A stretch of DNA of 16,567 bases from Firmicutes bacterium CAG:582 (lineage in GTDB: Bacteria > Bacillota_I > Bacilli_A > RF39 > UBA660). The stretch is taken from NCBI GenBank assembly GCA_000435515.1, contig FR884151.1:1-16567 (forward strand). Reading direction: 5' to 3'. Of the stretch, positions 14,418 to 16,567 are shown piece by piece; position 1 is the first letter of the stretch, and each line of letters opens with the position of its first letter. A model generated the notes under the pieces. It saw only the letters and a program-made list of their open reading frames with translations. It was not told the DNA's origin and did no database searches. The position numbers were made by a program, and so were the translations under genes.

Positions 14418-14923
14418 CTAAAGACCTTTTTCATATTTTTCTTCTTGTTCAACCTTTTTACCTTGGAAAAACTCTAAAACTTCACTAAAAGTTTTGAAAT
14501 CAATCTCTGGATTCTTTATAACTTTTCCATCAGCAAATACAACATAATATTTTCTCAATAAATCTTGAGCTGATAAAGTGTGTTACCTGTACTTTCATCA
14601 ACCATACCAATTGGTAAGGTTCCTTTGATTCTTTGATAATAATCATAAGCACTTATCTTTTCACCAAAATATGTAGTCATTCCAAAATCATATGATTGAA
14701 AAATTTCTATATCATCAAGAAGTACTATTTTCTTTTTATGAATTTGAAAACTAATCATTCCCGTATTTTCATCTTTTCTCTTAGCAATATCTAAAATTGA
14801 TTTACCAGTCACATCAATATCTTCAACAACACCATTTTTATAAACACATTTTGCATATAATTTATTTGCATATGGATCTTCTTCTAATCCTCTTACAGCA
14901 GGTTTATATCTATTTTCTCCCAT
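14418..14923 (-). pseudogene. Broken paralog of the 13681-14187 gene (2-bp frameshift)
   Basis: The open frame from the ATG at 14923 gives 122 residues and stops at 14555. The first ~115 align with the intact neighbour (MGEN start, KLYAKC.Y.NG...DIDVT, FQIHKK, QSYDFG, ISAYDYY, LPIGMV.ESTGN). After that the frame is lost, but another frame continues the homology: LSAQDLL, then VIKNP, S.VL and EEKYEKGL to a TAG at 14418. The break is at a GTGTGT (plus, 14578-14583; ACACAC on the coding strand). Removing one AC restores TGNTLSAQDLL and a 167-codon gene against 168 in the neighbour, and the span 506 = 504 + 2 fits. Promoter and ribosome region look intact, so a truncated product may still be made. 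A sequencing error is the alternative. Confidence 0.8.
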
Positions 14924-14940
14924 TTCTCCATCTCAAGAGA

Positions 14941-14969
14941 ACTATACCTTATTTCTCCTGATTAATCAA
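14941..14969 (-). promoter_or_regulatory. Promoter of the broken paralog
   Basis: TTGATT (14964-14969), 17 nt, TATAGT (14941-14946) on minus, directly after the cotE stop (14971-14973). The -35 overlaps the palindrome TGATTAATCA (14959-14968). No terminator separates it from cotE. Confidence 0.55.
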
Positions 14970-14970
14970 A

Positions 14971-15486
14971 CTACTTTAAATAATCATCAGTAACATCAAC
15001 TTCATCCATAATATCTTCATCAATTTCCTCATAATCATCAAAAGAATCTTCAACACTGACTCTTACAGTTGTATCCCCTATAACTTCAACTCCTAATTGT
15101 TTTTCAATTGTAAGTTTAATTTTATTATCTAAAACATTAACATCAATAACACTTGGTTGAGATAAAGTTCTTACTATTATTTCTGAATCTTTTGTTAAAG
15201 AAGCATTTTCTTTTATATTAACATTCATAGGATATTCATAACTAAATTTCTTTATCATTACATTTGTTTTTGTATTATTTAAATAAGAATACCATATATT
15301 AACATCATAACTTCCACTTACAATAATAGAATTATTAACTACACTTCCTCGAAAATTATGATTAATAACCCAACAACCTAAAACATTATCGATTTTTTCA
15401 TTGGTCTCAATTACATAGTCTTCCTTCTTAGTTTTTTTACCCTTTCCAATTACTGCTTTAGTAACTATCTCTTTATAATAGGCCAT
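14971..15486 (-). CDS. cotE: Outer spore coat morphogenetic protein CotE
   Basis: A 171-residue protein matching CotE along its length: YKEIVTKAVIGKGKK at the start, LGCWVINHNF, the VSGSYDVNIWYSY and NNTKT block, LSQPS..DVNV, EKQLGVEVIGDTTVRVSVE, and the typical very acidic tail (about 145-171). CotE assembles the outer coat around the forespore in the mother cell. It is found in endospore-forming Bacilli, so this is the best evidence that the organism makes spores or recently did. AGGAGG lies 7 nt before the ATG. A CATAGACT just upstream resembles a sigma-E -10, but no sigma-E -35 is seen at the right distance. The length is close to Bacillus CotE (181). Confidence 0.92.
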   Translation of the reverse strand: MAYYKEIVTKAVIGKGKKTKKEDYVIETNEKIDNVLGCWVINHNFRGSVVNNSIIVSGSYDVNIWYSYLNNTKTNVMIKKFSYEYPMNVNIKENASLTKDSEIIVRTLSQPSVIDVNVLDNKIKLTIEKQLGVEVIGDTTVRVSVEDSFDDYEEIDEDIMDEVDVTDDYLK

Positions 15487-15531
15487 ATACTTACCTCCTA
15501 GTTTAGTCTATGCAACAATATAAAAAAATTG

Positions 15532-15537
15532 TATAAT
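15532..15537 (+). promoter_or_regulatory. -10 element of the HIT gene
   Basis: A perfect TATAAT lies 16 nt before the chosen TTG start, in the short divergent gap between cotE and hit. The -35 region is poor. Transcription would start at about 15544, at the edge of the GGTGAT ribosome site. Confidence 0.45.
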
Positions 15538-15553
15538 ATTTTTGGTGATAAAA

Positions 15554-15922
15554 TTGAAAGATTGTATATTTTGTAAAATAATGAATAATGAAATTCCTTC
15601 ATATACTATATATGAAGATGAAGTAGTAAAAGTATTTTTAGATGTTAATCCTGATGCAAACGGACATATGTTAATTGTTCCAAAAAGGCATATTACAGAC
15701 TTTTTAGAAATGGATGATGCTACATTAATACACATTCATGAGGTAGCAAAAAAAATGGGAGAACTTGCATATGATAAACTAAACTGTGATGGTTTAAAAC
15801 TAGTAAATAATCATGGTATTACTCAAATGGTAAAACACTATCACTTACACGTTATACCAGTTTATAAAGAAGATAATGGAATTAATTCATTAGAAGATAC
15901 ATATAATTTATTAACAAAATAA
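15554..15922 (+). CDS. hit: HIT-family nucleotide hydrolase
   Basis: A 122-residue histidine-triad protein, a small nucleotide phosphoramidase/hydrolase or transferase acting on purine nucleotide conjugates in the cytoplasm. CIFCKI (4-9) carries the CxxC common in bacterial Hint proteins. DVNPDANGHMLIVPKRH (30-46) precedes the helix, NNHG (85-88) contacts nucleotide, and the triad HYHLHVIP (95-102) holds the catalytic histidine (H97). The start is set at TTG 15554 because GGTGAT lies 4 nt upstream; TTG 15542 and GTG 15545 are earlier in frame but precede or overlap that site. It is one of only two plus-strand genes here and ends in a terminator shared with the convergent surface gene. Confidence 0.9.
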   Translation: MKDCIFCKIMNNEIPSYTIYEDEVVKVFLDVNPDANGHMLIVPKRHITDFLEMDDATLIHIHEVAKKMGELAYDKLNCDGLKLVNNHGITQMVKHYHLHVIPVYKEDNGINSLEDTYNLLTK

Positions 15923-15926
15923 AAAG

Positions 15927-15953
15927 AAAAACTAGCTGAAATGCTAGTTTTAA
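15927..15953 (+). terminator. Terminator of hit, possibly bidirectional
   Basis: ACTAGC (15931-15936) pairs with GCTAGT (15943-15948) around TGAAAT, with flanking A and T runs. It follows the hit stop by 4 nt and lies 10 nt past the stop of the convergent DUF6273 gene, so it can serve both. Confidence 0.8.
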
Positions 15954-15957
15954 TATG

Positions 15958-15969
15958 GCATAATTATGC
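15958..15969. repeat. 12-bp perfect palindrome at the end of the DUF6273 gene
   Basis: GCATAATTATGC is a perfect palindrome spanning the final Ala codon and stop of the surface gene. There is no T run of its own. It sits directly after the candidate hypervariable segment, where a DGR target would carry its cruciform or hairpin. Confidence 0.5.
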
Positions 15970-16567
15970 AATTCGGAAAGCTGGAGAGACCCCGAGAGAG
16001 TAGTTCGCATTGTTGTAGTCCCAGCCACCACTGCTGGTGACACAAAGGAAGCGGGTGGCACCGTTAGAATTAGCCGAACGAAGCCACCAATATGAATTAC
16101 TTCCGTTATATTGTTTTTTTGCTCCTGCATAACTGCTTGTTGTGACTCCTTGATTTTTATAATAATCTAATTGTCTTGATGTTCCTACTGATGTATCATA
16201 ACTATTACCATTCCAAACTTCTTGAGCATTTAACAAATATAATTTGTCTTGGGTTTCAAAATTTGTTTCTCCTGATGTACTTCCGTGTCCTGATATTACT
16301 TTTGTTGTTGTTATCACATTTTGTAATTCAATTGGAAGGGCATTATATATTGCACCATTTACATACGTACGCATTTCGGAATCTTTCCATCCGCCTACAT
16401 TTGTATTTGTACTGTTAAATTGTTGGTTTGTTATTATGTCTGCAAATTCTACTACAAATCCACATGCTGTCTCACTTGTTTCGGTCGTACATGCACTCAT
16501 ATTTGAGATACGCACCATATGTTTTCCAAGAGAACCTAAGTCTACTTCTTTTGTATCTCCTACATTA
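15964..16567 (-). CDS. DUF6273-type surface protein, 3' part (cut by window end)
   Basis: The frame is open from the window end, so about 200 C-terminal residues are visible and the N-terminus lies outside. An ATG at 16518 exists, but the frame before it already reads family sequence (VGDTKEVDLGSLGKH), so it is not the start. The rest follows the DUF6273 pattern seen in gut Firmicutes: VRISNMS, TACGFVVEFADIIT, GGWKDSEMRTYVN, LP.ELQN.I, KVISGHGST, DKLYLLNAQEVWN, TRQLDYYKN, YNGSNSYWWLRSAN and GVSPAFRI. The C-terminal WWLRS...G.SPAFR layout recalls the C-type-lectin-like fold. Such proteins are usually exported adhesin-like modules. The last ~40 codons differ sharply in base composition from the rest (see next entry). 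Confidence 0.8.
   Translation of the reverse strand, partial: NVGDTKEVDLGSLGKHMVRISNMSACTTETSETACGFVVEFADIITNQQFNSTNTNVGGWKDSEMRTYVNGAIYNALPIELQNVITTTKVISGHGSTSGETNFETQDKLYLLNAQEVWNGNSYDTSVGTSRQLDYYKNQGVTTSSYAGAKKQYNGSNSYWWLRSANSNGATRFLCVTSSGGWDYNNANYSLGVSPAFRIA
15967..16089 (-). other. Candidate DGR variable region
   Basis: From the WW codons to the stop, composition changes abruptly. By hand count, 61 of 110 bases (15974-16083) are G or C, against AT-rich sequence on both sides. Adenine on the coding strand is nearly confined to codons ending in pyrimidine that AAC or AAT could yield by changing only adenines: AAT, AAC, ACC, AGC, AGT, GAC and TAC. Seventeen of 18 adenines fall there; the other is in CCA. 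The framework codons (GCC, TTC, CTT, GTC, GGC, TGG, GCG, CTC, GGG) lack A. A GC-rich, invariant-looking end (15974-15996) and an inverted repeat follow, as in targets of diversity-generating retroelements. Template repeat and reverse transcriptase are not in the window. Confidence 0.55.

Noticed and set aside
14555..14557. TGA read as tryptophan (Mycoplasma code) to rescue the broken paralog
   Set aside because: The homologous continuation is in another frame, so reading through this TGA would not restore it. dnaB also ends at a TGA placed exactly before dnaI, and Trp is encoded by TGG.
14578..14583. Phase-variable repeat at the frameshift
   Set aside because: Only three dinucleotide units are present, too few for typical slipped-strand phase variation; a one-off insertion or read error is simpler.
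15958..15969. GCATAATTATGC as a terminator
   Set aside because: It overlaps the stop codon but has no loop to speak of and no T run; a proper terminator lies just beyond.
15882..16130. A minus-strand frame of 82 codons
   Set aside because: It overlaps the DUF6273 gene in another frame and runs through the hit terminator and the antisense end of hit; the DUF6273 frame matches its family throughout.
1..16567. CRISPR array, tRNA, rRNA, transposase, DGR reverse transcriptase
   Set aside because: None could be found on reading both strands; the DGR proposal therefore rests on the target region alone.

Overview
The window is a strongly AT-rich segment of a low-GC Gram-positive chromosome. It uses the standard bacterial code: TGA stops dnaB, and tryptophan is TGG. 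CotE, Cse60, YtxGH, the DnaB/DnaI helicase-loading pair, RNase J2 and a YtgP-type lipid II flippase all point to Bacilli in the broad sense. The likely source is a walled, spore-forming or formerly spore-forming lineage of the uncultured gut type near Erysipelotrichia or the RF39/RFN20 groups. That finer placement is inference. Almost everything is on the minus strand; only a coiled-coil protein gene and a HIT protein gene are on plus. Intergenic gaps are short and several terminators overlap stop codons, so the region is compact. I see no tRNA, rRNA, CRISPR array or insertion sequence.

Layout, left to right. (1) 1-124: end of an upstream transcription unit (plus terminator), then the ytxH terminator. 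(2) 143-2464: minus operon reading lipoprotein, long acidic protein, DUF948 (ytxG), ytxH. (3) 2553-3182: trmB. (4) 3246-3545: a plus-strand coiled-coil protein gene whose terminator lies inside the convergent flippase gene. (5) 3542-5346: cse60 and the ytgP flippase. (6) 5454-9465: a surface/pilus-like block with a Cys/Thr-rich cadherin-like anchored protein, two paralogous TadE-like proteins flanking a Cys-rich pilin-like peptide, a MinD/TadZ-like protein without Walker A lysines, and a VirB2-like two-helix membrane protein. No secretion ATPase or platform protein is in the window. (7) 9522-11716: dnaB-dnaI, which load the replicative helicase. (8) 11836-13602: a degenerate RNase J (J2 type) followed by a 42-residue protein. 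(9) 13681-14923: a tandem pair of paralogous unknown genes, one intact and one broken by an apparent 2-bp AC insertion. (10) 14971-15486: cotE, then divergent hit (15554-15922). (11) 15964-16567: the 3' part of a DUF6273-type surface protein gene, cut by the window end.

The most striking signal is the last ~120 bp of the DUF6273 gene. It jumps to about 55% GC, is almost free of adenine outside codons that could descend from AAY, and is followed by an inverted repeat. This is what the variable region of a diversity-generating retroelement (DGR) looks like. The reverse transcriptase and template repeat are not in the window, so this is an inference that can be tested.
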